64,000 nt of DNA from Symsagittifera roscoffensis (Eukaryota; Xenacoelomorpha; Acoela; Convolutidae). The first letter of the stretch is position 1. Each line of letters begins with the position of its first letter. Shown one piece after another: positions 1 to 8,330 of the stretch. The notes under the pieces are model-generated. The model was not told where the DNA came from. It made no database searches and worked only from the letters and a program-made list of their open reading frames with translations. The position numbers and the translations under genes were made by a program. Location of the stretch: positions 24,871,547 through 24,935,546 of the forward strand of contig NC_087067.1 of the NCBI RefSeq assembly GCF_963678635.1, written 5' to 3'.

Positions 1-887
1 ATCTCATTAATTTACTGAAGAAATTTGGAAGTGGTTTCAAGCCAAAGAAACCAACTTGGTAGGTATATTGTCTACCACCTACGATAAAGCTTGTTAATTT
101 CTGGGCCTCATCTGTTAGAGGTACTTGAGGGTAGGCGCAAGAGAGATCACTACTTGTGAAGTATGATCCGTTTATTCTGGTCATAAGAACTTGTAGTGGC
201 TCTAATGGCCAACTACAATTGCTAGTATCTGTGATTGAGTTTAGATACCTAGCATCCAAGACCAACTTAACATAGTCTTTTTGTTGGGAGAATGATGACT
301 GGATTTACGAACCATGAGTTCATATCATCTTTTTCATTTAGTTCTCTGACTATACCTGCTTGGATTAATTCATCCATTAACGTGTCCAATTTATCTCTTA
401 GATGGACTGGGATTTTACTCGGTCGTTGTTTTTTGAACGTTGCGTCCTTTTTGAGTGGTATATGGAATTTATGCTTTGTTTTTCCAATATCATATTTGTG
501 ATGAGAATAAACATCTTGATCCTCTATCAGCATTTGAATTAGATCTGCAATTTCATCATCCGATATGTTCCTTTGTGTGAAATCGAAGTCAGATAAAAAT
601 TTAATAGTAGTTTCGATTTTTTCCAAAGTACCACTATTGTCCTTATCAATTGAGGAGTATTGGGTAAACGTTTCGTTGACTAGAAAGGCAATTAGCTGAT
701 CATTATGTTCTTTTTTTCGATACTTTTTAAATTGTTCTTTCAAGGGAGGCCTGCAAAGGTTCTTTGCATCGTTAGAAAAGTCGGTTGCTATTTCGTTTTC
801 ATTTTTGCATACTTTGACTAGATCTGAACCATTTTGTTCAAAAATTTCTGATACGTTTTCTGTATCAAACACTTCAAGGGCAGGCAT
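1..887 (-). pseudogene. pol: Reverse transcriptase N-terminal half of element C pol (frameshifted, runs off window)
   Basis: RNA-dependent DNA polymerase of a Ty3/gypsy element. From the ATG at 887 about 110 residues of linker lead into the start of the RT domain, with the LKKDATFKKQRPSKIP and NPVIILP motifs that open the fingers. Near 291 a run of five A bases has one base too many and the frame ends at 267. In the shifted frame RT resumes at once with LVLDARYLN, then TSSDLSCAYPQVPL, and continues to base 1. The catalytic YxDD box would lie outside the window. The upstream TAA at 897-899 is in the same frame, so this is the continuation of the macro-domain frame rather than an independent gene. 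Frameshift and stop make it non-functional unless the A-run is a sequencing error. Confidence 0.85.
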
Positions 888-896
888 CTCCTTGAT

Positions 897-1331
897 TTAT
901 TGTCTTGAAACATAGACAAATATAGTAATTCCAGAATGTTGGAATACATCGACAATGATTTTGGAAACTTCTTCCCAATTCATTTTATCTAAGCCACAAG
1001 CAATTTTGGGCATTGCGATAGATCGAATGTTATATGCTATAGCATGATCTTTCATTTCGGACAAGGTATTGAATATAGCGTCGTACGTAGGTTTCTGAAA
1101 GTACCTCTGTTTGGTAATCAGGTTATATATGATTTGTCCAGATTTTGGGTCAGTGAAGATGAGAATATCGTTAAGGTTAGCATGTATTGAGTTACAAAAG
1201 TGTCGTAGCTCAGGATACTTTTTGCTCATTGATTCAGCAAACCCTTTTTTCATTGCTCTATCTGCAGAAATTGTATGGGCAATGGGCATATTCGATTCGA
1301 AAATGGACCTTTTTTTTAAGTCTACATATTA
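897..1331 (-). pseudogene. TARG1/OARD1-like macro domain inside gypsy pol
   Basis: About 140 residues resembling macro domains of the TARG1 (OARD1, C6orf130) type, which bind ADP-ribose and remove it from acidic residues of proteins. Visible in order: a short YV strand just after the TAA at 1329, PIAHTISAD (family: LAHCISED-like), a KKGFA helix, YNLITKQR with a lysine at the place of TARG1 Lys84, KPTYDAI, then MPKIACGLDKMNWEEV with an aspartate at the place of TARG1 Asp125, and a closing ITIFVYV strand. The domain lies between protease and RT, the position where some retroelements carry dUTPase. It is in the pol frame but is bounded on both sides by TAA. There is no internal stop. Family assignment is by motif reading. 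I infer it would act on ADP-ribosylation by host PARPs; whether it is expressed is unknown. Confidence 0.8.
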
Positions 1332-2242
1332 TAGACAGGGGCCGGATAATTGAGTATTGCTTTCCTGTGTTGTATTGACAACAGTGTTCAGCATGAAGCA
1401 GCTATCGATTTCCGAACTTTCGTTTAAAATTCTCGTTGTGAACTCATCACAATCGTGGATAGCAAATATTTTATCCTCGTATCCTTGAATATCAGTTACT
1501 GCATAGCCTAGTACACACTTGTTTAGTGTGACAGGATGATCATTCTGATTCTCAATTAGGATAGGTAGGCTTTGCTCAATTTGAGTACAAACTGTATTAA
1601 TGAAAACCAATTCGGTTTTGGTTGTATTTTTATGAGGCAGGAATGTAGTCCCTTTTTCGAAGTATGAATTTAGTTCAGCCAAGTGTTTGTATAAGTATGT
1701 AGAGCGTGCTGGAATGAACAAAGGTTCTTTCAAGTTAATTGAGACAATTTTTGAAACGTTAGGATATTCTTTATCGTTGTTCATCAACCCGTAGGATATT
1801 ACACCTTCTTTTGATTTTAGCTCAACTGCGGGGATATCAAAGTAGAGAGCTTTTAAGATTAGATGACAAAAGTCTACTCCCATTAGATTAGCAGTCTTTT
1901 CTTCAATTATCCACATTTTGTGCTTAGATGGATACTTTCCATCAGTGTCGAAACAAGATCGAATAGATGTATGGCCATACATACGCATATCAGATCCATT
2001 ATAAGTCTTTGCTTTAATTTTGGATCGGTAAATTGTCATTTTTTGACCTTATCTTTCCAATTCCTGATAAGTGGGGTAAATTATGATACTACAAGTTGAT
2101 CCTGGATCAATCATGAATTCAATTTCAAGTCCACTAATATTATTTTTGTCTCCGGTGGCAAAATGATATAAGCTAAGATATATCCTTGATTTAGGATTAC
2201 TATTATCGGTTGGTTTCGGAGACTTCAATAGTTTAAAGGAAA
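1329..2242 (-). pseudogene. Retropepsin-like protease region and linker of element C pol
   Basis: The pol frame opens after a TGA just upstream of the gag end and gives an aspartic-protease segment, IEFMIDPGSTCSII, at about 2080-2120. The usual catalytic triad D-[ST]-G reads D-P-G here (2100-2108), so the enzyme is probably inactive. A TAA at 2049-2051 interrupts the frame; it continues in the same frame from the ATG at 2039 to the TAA at 1329 (236 residues). That part contains the protease C-terminal half and a linker, by analogy with the region between protease and RT in elements A and B, though I see no close sequence identity there. Protease in a gypsy element cleaves Gag and Gag-Pol during particle maturation. 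Confidence 0.65.
2225..2237 (-). promoter_or_regulatory. -1 ribosomal frameshift heptamer UUUAAAC at the gag/pol junction
   Basis: On the minus strand the gag frame reads CCT TTA AAC TAT TGA. This places the heptamer T TTA AAC (2231-2237) in the X XXY YYZ phase needed for -1 slippage, one codon before the gag TGA (2225-2227). The pol frame is -1 relative to gag and opens just upstream, so slippage would give a Gag-Pol fusion. UUUAAAC is among the most efficient known slippery sites. I did not find an obvious strong hairpin directly downstream by eye. The phase agrees with both the gag and the protease/macro/RT frames. Confidence 0.65.
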
Positions 2243-3628
2243 GAAATCAGTGATCGCATCACAGTAATTGACTTCTTCCTCAACCCAGTGGGTAGTTTAG
2301 GACTGTTCTTGATTCGATCTAAAATTTGGTGATTGAGATCGCGTTGAGTCTCGACTGTTATTGCTATTATAGCTTCCAGTGTTATATTGTCGACCTCTAG
2401 GGTTACTATTGAATTGCCTATTTTCTTGGTCGTAGAACTGTTTAGGAACTTGTTCATTTTCTCTGAATTTGTTTTCTCTGGGATACCTATCATCATAGGT
2501 TTGGGACCTTTTGGTATTGAAAGACGATTGTGCATTATTCTTTTGGAAATTGTTTCCGTTGTAGTTATAATTATGGCGAATGCCATAGTTATTTTGGCTA
2601 GGGTTTGAATTGTTAGTAGATCTGTTTTGATTATCCCAAAACCGGTTGCTTGGTTTAGGGTTACCCCGGTTGGGGAATTAATTCGGTCTTCGATTTCGTT
2701 TATAATCGGTTTCAAATGAAACTCTTCGTTCATTTTTTGTTGTGAGCTCTTTTCGCAACTTATTTACTTCGTCCTGAACTTGCTTTTTTGAACATCTAGA
2801 TATAGAATGTCCATTCATTCTGCAATATTCGCAAAATTGTGTACTGTTAGGTCTTCCCTTGATGCCAGGGTGACGTCGTTGAAACGAATTCTGATCATTG
2901 ATTGCACTAACTTCTTGATTCTTGATCAATTTAGTTAGTTCTTTAACTTGAGTTTCTAATGAAGTCATTTTATCCGTTGTTGACTTATTAGCAGGATCAG
3001 TAGCAACAAGGAATGTTAGATCCTTAGTGATTACATGATTTGTGAATTGATCCCAATTGGCACTTGGATGCTCTATCATGTATTCATGAGCTTTTTGTTT
3101 AAGGGCTAGAGGTCTTAGTCCCTTAATTGAGAAATCAATATACTTTTGACTTCTCTGTCTGGTTTGTATGGTTCTCTTAGCATTTTGAGCATCTTCAGTA
3201 GCATGAACGGTTACATCAATACTTTCGGGCCATCCTTTATCTACAGAAGATTTGATTCTGTGGAAATAATTTTTTATTAATTCGCCATCTTGGCGAGCTG
3301 CATTTTCAGCATCAATTCTATGTTTGAATTGATCTCGTCCGTCAGTGAATCTGTTTAGGAAGAGATCTTTGAGTTGTGCCCATGTAGTAGCATTGGTTAC
3401 ATTATCATTGAACCATTCAAGAGATGTATCAGTTAACAATGATCCGAATCGGGATCGTTGTCTGCTATCATAGCTGCGTCGTGCATCATTATCAGCAGGT
3501 CTTTGACCTAATGAGAAAAGCATTTTGTGTTCAACTGAATTCCAAAATGCTGTAGCATTTTGTTTCGGATCGTTTCCCAAAAGTGTCGTTAAAGACAAGT
3601 TGGGATGGGATATTGGGGTATCAGCCAT
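2225..3628 (-). pseudogene. gag: gag of element C, unit 1 (pol-proximal, the only one joined to the NC tail)
   Basis: Structural capsid/nucleocapsid protein. The first 316 codons (3628 to 2678) hold a gypsy-type capsid region and one CCHC zinc knuckle, C-X2-C-X4-H-X4-C at residues 266-279 (CEYCRMNGHSISRC), which would bind genomic RNA. A TAA at 2678-2680 ends this part, but the same frame continues for about 150 more codons of Asn/Arg/Ser/Gln-rich sequence with another TAA at 2297-2299, to a TGA at 2225 preceded by a slippery heptamer. That the frameshift signal is in this frame shows the original gag ran through. The four units share the first TAA, so it predates their amplification, or it is read through. 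Confidence 0.8.
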
Positions 3629-3694
3629 TTTATATTTAGTGTAGAATTTAGTGTAGAACCGGTTGCTTGGTTTAGGGTTACCCCGGTTGGGGAA

Positions 3695-4645
3695 TTAATT
3701 CGGTCTTCGATTTCGTTTATAATCGGTTTCAAATGAAACTCTTCGTTCATTTTTTGTTGTGAGCTCTTTTCGCAACTTATTTACTTCGTCCTGAACTTGC
3801 TTTTTTGAACATCTAGATATAGAATGTCCATTCATTCTGCAATATTCGCAAAATTGTGTACTGTTAGGTCTTCCCTTGATGCCAGGGTGACGTCGTTGAA
3901 ACGAATTCTGATCATTGATTGCACTAACTTCTTGATTCTTGATCAATTTAGTTAGTTCTTTAACTTGAGTTTCTAATGAAGTCATTTTATCCGTTGTTGA
4001 CTTATTAGCAGGATCAGTAGCAACAAGGAATGTTAGATCCTTAGTGATTACATGATTTGTGAATTGATCCCAATTGGCACTTGGATGCTCTATCATGTAT
4101 TCATGAGCTTTTTGTTTAAGGGCTAGAGGTCTTAGTCCCTTAATTGAGAAATCAATATACTTTTGACTTCTCTGTCTGGTTTGTATGGTTCTCTTAGCAT
4201 TTTGAGCATCTTCAGTAGCATGAACGGTTACATCAATACTTTCGGGCCATCCTTTATCTACAGAAGATTTGATTCTGTGGAAATAATTTTTTATTAATTC
4301 GCCATCTTGGCGAGCTGCATTTTCAGCATCAATTCTATGTTTGAATTGATCTCGTCCGTCAGTGAATCTGTTTAGGAAGAGATCTTTGAGTTGTGCCCAT
4401 GTAGTAGCATTGGTTACATTATCATTGAACCATTCAAGAGATGTATCAGTTAACAATGATCCGAATCGGGATCGTTGTCTGCTATCATAGCTGCGTCGTG
4501 CATCATTATCAGCAGGTCTTTGACCTAATGAGAAAAGCATTTTGTGTTCAACTGAATTCCAAAATGCTGTAGCATTTTGTTTCGGATCGTTTCCCAAAAG
4601 TGTCGTTAAAGACAAGTTGGGATGGGATATTGGGGTATCAGCCAT
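3695..4645 (-). CDS. gag: gag of element C, tandem unit 2 (316 codons)
   Basis: A 316-codon capsid plus zinc-knuckle frame, identical at the protein level to unit 1 up to the shared TAA. It starts with its own ATG preceded by the same short leader and ends at the same TAA. No NC tail or pol follows: downstream the sequence runs into unit 1. If transcribed it would give a Gag lacking the basic tail. Near-complete identity to unit 1 points to a recent duplication or to an assembly repeat. Confidence 0.7.
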   Translation of the reverse strand: MADTPISHPNLSLTTLLGNDPKQNATAFWNSVEHKMLFSLGQRPADNDARRSYDSRQRSRFGSLLTDTSLEWFNDNVTNATTWAQLKDLFLNRFTDGRDQFKHRIDAENAARQDGELIKNYFHRIKSSVDKGWPESIDVTVHATEDAQNAKRTIQTRQRSQKYIDFSIKGLRPLALKQKAHEYMIEHPSANWDQFTNHVITKDLTFLVATDPANKSTTDKMTSLETQVKELTKLIKNQEVSAINDQNSFQRRHPGIKGRPNSTQFCEYCRMNGHSISRCSKKQVQDEVNKLRKELTTKNERRVSFETDYKRNRRPN

Positions 4646-4711
4646 TTTATATTTAGTGTAGAATTTAGTGTAGAACCGGTTGCTTGGTTTAGGGTTACCC
4701 CGGTTGGGGAA

Positions 4712-5662
4712 TTAATTCGGTCTTCGATTTCGTTTATAATCGGTTTCAAATGAAACTCTTCGTTCATTTTTTGTTGTGAGCTCTTTTCGCAACTTATTTA
4801 CTTCGTCCTGAACTTGCTTTTTTGAACATCTAGATATAGAATGTCCATTCATTCTGCAATATTCGCAAAATTGTGTACTGTTAGGTCTTCCCTTGATGCC
4901 AGGGTGACGTCGTTGAAACGAATTCTGATCATTGATTGCACTAACTTCTTGATTCTTGATCAATTTAGTTAGTTCTTTAACTTGAGTTTCTAATGAAATC
5001 ATTTTATCCGTTGTTGACTTATTAGCAGGATCAGTAGCAACAAGGAATGTTAGATCCTTAGTGATTACATGATTTGTGAATTGATCCCAATTGGCACTTG
5101 GATACTCTATCATGTATTCATGAGCTTTTTGTTTAAGGGCTAGAGGTCTTAGTCCCTTAATTGAGAAATCAATATACTTTTGACTTCTCTGTCTGGTTTG
5201 TATGGTTCTCTTAGCATTTTGAGCATCTTCAGTAGCATGAACGGTTACATCAATACTTTCGGGCCATCCTCTATCTACAGAAGATTTGATTCTGTGGAAA
5301 TAATTTTTTATTAATTCGCCATCTTGGCGAGCTGCATTTTCAGCATCAATTCTATGTTTGAATTGATCTCGTCCGTCAGTGAATCTGTTTAGGAAGAGAT
5401 CTTTGAGTTGTGCCCATGTAGTAGCATTGGTTACATTATCATTGAACCATTCAAGAGATGTATCAGTTAACAATGATCCGAATCGGGATCGTTGTCTGCT
5501 ATCATAGCTGCGTCGTGCATCATTATCAGCAGGTCTTTGACCTAATGAGAAAAGCATTTTGTGTTCAACTGAATTCCAAAATGCTGTAGCATTTTGTTTC
5601 GGATCGTTTCCCAAAAGTGTCGTTAAAGACAAGTTGGGATGGGATATTGGGGTATCAGCCAT
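4712..5662 (-). CDS. gag: gag of element C, tandem unit 3 (316 codons)
   Basis: Same 316-codon capsid and CCHC frame. It differs from units 1 and 2 by a few substitutions: VDRGW instead of VDKGW, IEYPS instead of IEHPS, DKMIS instead of DKMTS. The first change is shared with unit 4. The start codon, leader and terminal TAA are the same as in the other units. The substitutions show that the units are not perfect copies, which argues against a simple assembly stutter. Confidence 0.7.
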   Translation of the reverse strand: MADTPISHPNLSLTTLLGNDPKQNATAFWNSVEHKMLFSLGQRPADNDARRSYDSRQRSRFGSLLTDTSLEWFNDNVTNATTWAQLKDLFLNRFTDGRDQFKHRIDAENAARQDGELIKNYFHRIKSSVDRGWPESIDVTVHATEDAQNAKRTIQTRQRSQKYIDFSIKGLRPLALKQKAHEYMIEYPSANWDQFTNHVITKDLTFLVATDPANKSTTDKMISLETQVKELTKLIKNQEVSAINDQNSFQRRHPGIKGRPNSTQFCEYCRMNGHSISRCSKKQVQDEVNKLRKELTTKNERRVSFETDYKRNRRPN

Positions 5663-5728
5663 TTTATATTTAGTGTAGAATTTAGTGTAGAACCGGTTGC
5701 TTGGTTTAGGGTTACCCCGGTTGGGGAA

Positions 5729-6679
5729 TTAATTCGGTCTTCGATTTCGTTTATAATCGGTTTCAAATGAAACTCTTCGTTCATTTTTTGTTGTGAGCTC
5801 TTTTCGCAACTTATTTACTTCGTCCTGAACTTGCTTTTTTGAACATCTAGATATAGAATGTCCATTCATTCTGCAATATTCGCAAAATTGTGTACTGTTA
5901 GGTCTTCCCTTGATGCCAGGGTGACGTCGTTGAAACGAATTCTGATTATTGATTGCACTAACTTCTTGATTCTTGATCAATTTAGTTAGTTCTTTAACTT
6001 GAGTTTCTAATGAAGTCATTTTATCCGTTGTTGACTTATTAGCAGGATCAGTAGCAACAAGGAATGTTAGACCCTTAGTGATTACATGATTTGTGAATTG
6101 ATCCCAATTGGCACTTGGATGCTCTATCATGTATTCATGAGCTTTTTGTTTAAGCGCTAGAGGTCTTAGTCCCTTAATTGAGAAATCAATATACTTTTGA
6201 CTTCTCTGTCTGGTTTGTATGGTTCTCTTAGCATTTTGAGCATCTTCAGTAGCATGAACGGTTACATCAATACTTTCGGGCCATCCTCTATCTACAGAAG
6301 ATTTGATTCTGTGGAAATAATTTTTTATTAATTCGCCATCTTGGCGAGCTGCATTTTCAGCATCAATTCTATGTTTGAATTGATCTCGTCCGTCAGTGAA
6401 TCTGTTTAGGAAGAGATCTTTGAGTTGTGCCCATGTAGTAGCATTGGTTACATTATCATTGAACCATTGAAGAGATGTATCAGTTAACAATGATCCGAAT
6501 CGGGATCGTTGTCTGCTATCATAGCTGCGTCGTGCATCATTATCAGCAGGTCTTTGACCTAATGAGAAAAGAATTTTGTGTTCAACTGAATTCCAAAATG
6601 CTGTAGCTTTTTGTTTCGGATCGTTTCCCAAAAGTGTCGTTAAAGACAAGTTGGGATGGGATATTGGGGTATCAGCCAT
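5729..6679 (-). CDS. gag: gag of element C, tandem unit 4 (5'-most, next to the leader and PBS)
   Basis: The 316-codon gag frame directly downstream of the element leader and primer-binding site, so it is the first frame on a genomic transcript. It is the most divergent unit (KATAFW, HKILF, SLQWFN, ITKGLT, AINNQN), consistent with its being the oldest. The CCHC knuckle at residues 266-279 is kept. Its leader joins unique sequence (cttaaaaagaaag, from about 6698), whereas in units 1-3 the same leader runs into the next repeat. Because gag ends at TAA here, pol would be reached only from unit 1. Confidence 0.75.
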   Translation of the reverse strand: MADTPISHPNLSLTTLLGNDPKQKATAFWNSVEHKILFSLGQRPADNDARRSYDSRQRSRFGSLLTDTSLQWFNDNVTNATTWAQLKDLFLNRFTDGRDQFKHRIDAENAARQDGELIKNYFHRIKSSVDRGWPESIDVTVHATEDAQNAKRTIQTRQRSQKYIDFSIKGLRPLALKQKAHEYMIEHPSANWDQFTNHVITKGLTFLVATDPANKSTTDKMTSLETQVKELTKLIKNQEVSAINNQNSFQRRHPGIKGRPNSTQFCEYCRMNGHSISRCSKKQVQDEVNKLRKELTTKNERRVSFETDYKRNRRPN

Positions 6680-6697
6680 TTTATATTTAGTGTAGAA

Positions 6698-6880
6698 CTT
6701 AAAAAGAAAGATAGAAAAATTTATAAATTTATTTGGAAAACTTAAATTTCCGGTTTGGAAATTTGTTACTTCTCTTTATTTGTAAGAGAAATTTCAACAA
6801 TTCTCCAGTTTGAGAATTGGAATCTTTGCTTTTTATCTCTTTTTGAGACTTTAGCAATTTTAGCGAATTTTTTAGAAGGT
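6698..6880 (-). other. 5' leader of element C between PBS and gag
   Basis: About 180 bp of AT-rich sequence without an ATG-initiated minus-strand frame, lying between the primer-binding site and the first gag unit. This is where packaging signals of gypsy-type elements normally lie. No clear structure is visible apart from repeated short GAAATTT/AATTTC words. Confidence 0.5.
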
Positions 6881-6900
6881 GAGCCTCACTGGTCGCACCA
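6881..6900 (-). other. Putative tRNA primer-binding site
   Basis: The minus strand reads TGGTGCGACCAGTGAGGCTC. Its complement ends in CCA and fits the 3' end of a tRNA: GAGC (last four T-loop bases), five T-stem bases, seven acceptor-stem bases, discriminator A, CCA. It lies about 200 bp upstream of gag, as expected for the primer site next to the 5' LTR. I could not name the tRNA. The adjacent sequence to the right (minus strand ...GTAATAAAT) would then be the LTR end, which is not the usual CA. Confidence 0.5.
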
Positions 6901-7442
6901 ATTTATTACGCTACCAAAACTATATACGTCGGACAAAACGCTCGCTAGGAATAAAGAGTCCTTTCTACTTTCTATCTCAGAAAGTAAATCTAAAATTCGC
7001 TGAGAAATATTTTATTAAAAAAAGAAGTTAGTATGAATTTACAGCACGTTGCCTTTTGACTCAATATCTATTTTAACGGTGAGATTAGAGATATTTTTTT
7101 CTGAGATTGGATATTATTTTAGGGAATGGTTGGGGTGGTTGAAGAGAGCGGTGTTGGTGTTAGAAGAGATATTATTGGGAATGAATTCCCGTAGTTTTGA
7201 GCTTCTATTTATACTCAAATGGGGAAATCACGCCTTTTTGGTATCAAATGAGAAGTTACTTCTTAACTTCGTATTCTTTATTCGTACATTCGTATTTTAC
7301 GAGAAGAAAGTTTCGTATGCTCGTACTTTACGAGAGGAATCGTTATTATTCGCATTGAATGAGAATAGTCTTTTCAATTTTCAATGCTTACAACGTTATA
7401 CGAATTATTCCAATAGCCTTTCCCTTCCTTTTGCAAGGGAAT
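6901..7442 (-). other. Putative 5' LTR of element C with a cluster of short hairpins
   Basis: Follows the primer-binding site and contains no convincing gene; plus-strand open frames here look like chance. It holds several short inverted repeats in a row: TTTGAG..CTCAAA around 7196-7222, GAAG-TTA-CTTC near 7251, TTCGTA..TACGAG near 7290-7303, CTCGTA..TACGAG at 7320-7334 and TTCCCTT..AAGGGAA at 7421-7442. An AATAAA lies on the minus strand close to the inner end. LTR status cannot be proved because the second LTR is outside the window. Confidence 0.4.
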
Positions 7443-7479
7443 AAAAACATATTTCTTTTGTGGTGGCGGCGGCGTCACA

Positions 7480-8330
7480 TTTTGTGCACGCAATAAAATA
7501 GATCATGTTTCTGTTTCTATTTGAAATCAGAACAACATTTAATGAATAATAACTTTTTCCAACAAACAAATCATCAGAAGAATATTCACGCCTATCACTG
7601 TCTTTCTCTGGAATGCTGAAGTCACCACAAATAATAAAAGAATCAATCTCCGTCAGAGAAAAGATTGAGGCAAATAGACTTGATATTTTGCCATCTGCAA
7701 TTAAAACGGATTGTCTGTGAGAACATTAAAAAAACAGCACAAAAAAACTTAATTCTAATATCTCTCATGAAGAAGTAAAGAAGATCCCGTAATAGCACCG
7801 CGAAAAAATTTATCGAAATCATGCTCTTAGTCATATGGTTACACTTAATTGTCGAAATTAATTAGTGTCGATGATATTTGTTCATTTGGCTTTGCTTCGT
7901 TTTCCTCCAGTCCTGAGATACGAGTATCAGCAATTGTTTCAGTTTTAGATTCATTGAAGGGTTTGTTTTTAAGATAATCAAAATCAACAATTAACCTTCC
8001 TTTTAAATCAACAATTGACTCTTTGATTGCAGCTGGACTTTCTGATATTCTTGTCGCGCTCACAGATTCCACCACATTTTGATCATTTGCTTCACCGCCC
8101 CTCTACATTGATTGCAAAACCAGAAACCTCTCTTGACATTTATACCATGGTCTCTTTTGGTAGTTTGCTGCATTTTTGATGAACCCAGCTAGAGCATTTT
8201 TTGCATTGAATTGATAGATCTTTGTCCCCTATGTCCATTTTGCTATGTTTGCATATGCAGTCAGAATCCACATCAAAAGAGGTACTACCAGAATCATAAG
8301 TACCATAGCAGTTTGGGTTAATGATAGCAA
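7480..8330 (-). pseudogene. LINE (non-LTR retrotransposon) remnant: PHD finger and endonuclease fragment
   Basis: Two linked fragments on the minus strand. At about 8100-8265 a PHD-type zinc finger is readable across a frameshift: CIC, then CKKC, WVHQKC, then WFCNQC. After it comes a helical, acidic stretch (frame 7845-8075). At about 7500-7700 the frame reads DSFIICGDFSIPEKD, the GDFN-P motif of the apurinic-like endonuclease of LINEs. PHD fingers occur in first ORFs of CR1-type LINEs, so I infer a CR1-like element whose ORF1 and endonuclease start survive. Several frame changes make it a pseudogene. A host PHD gene is less likely given the adjacent endonuclease motif. Confidence 0.6.

Larger units (their letters stand above)
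2640..6697 (-). repeat. Four tandem direct copies of a 1017-bp gag segment
   Basis: Units begin at 2640, 3657, 4674 and 5691 (period exactly 1017 bp); the last is cut at about 6697 where it meets the unique leader. Each unit holds leader, ATG, capsid, CCHC, TAA and the start of the NC tail. At every internal junction the motif TTTAGTGTAGAA occurs twice in a row, which marks the breakpoint. 1017 is a multiple of three, but each unit ends in a stop so the repeats do not make one long protein. Units 1 and 2 look identical; 3 and 4 carry a few substitutions. Confidence 0.95.
1..7442 (-). mobile_element. Element C: degenerate Ty3/gypsy retrotransposon with a macro domain in pol (3' part off window)
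   Basis: Reading from right to left on the minus strand the order is putative LTR, primer-binding site, gag with a CCHC knuckle, protease, macro domain and reverse transcriptase. This gag-pol order is that of Ty3/gypsy elements. RNase H and integrase would lie left of position 1. The gag region is present four times in tandem. The copy is broken: TAA codons interrupt gag (2678-2680, 2297-2299) and pol (2049-2051, 1329-1331, 897-899), and reverse transcriptase has a one-base frameshift in an A-run near 291. The right boundary is uncertain because the partner LTR is not in the window; 7442 is only where AT-rich LTR-like sequence with short hairpins ends. Confidence 0.8.

Noticed and set aside
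292-501. Plus-strand 69-codon frame opposite reverse transcriptase
   Set aside because: Antisense of RT coding sequence; no independent support.
897-2680. Reassigned TAA codon (alternative genetic code) to explain the in-frame TAA codons of element C
   Set aside because: The oxidase gene and all ORFs of elements A and B use TAA as a normal stop; decay in AT-rich DNA is simpler.
2233-2733. Minus-strand 166-codon frame over the gag end of element C
   Set aside because: It is out of phase with both gag and pol. The gag frame itself reads the expected Asn/Arg/Ser-rich nucleocapsid tail here, so this is a shadow.
2640-6697. CRISPR array or satellite for the regular tandem repeats
   Set aside because: The units are long, carry gag coding sequence and have no spacers; it is a segmental tandem repeat.
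7049-7444. Plus-strand 131-codon frame in the putative LTR
   Set aside because: Built from hairpin repeats (ACGAG, TTCGT) with no domain or codon pattern; more likely LTR sequence.
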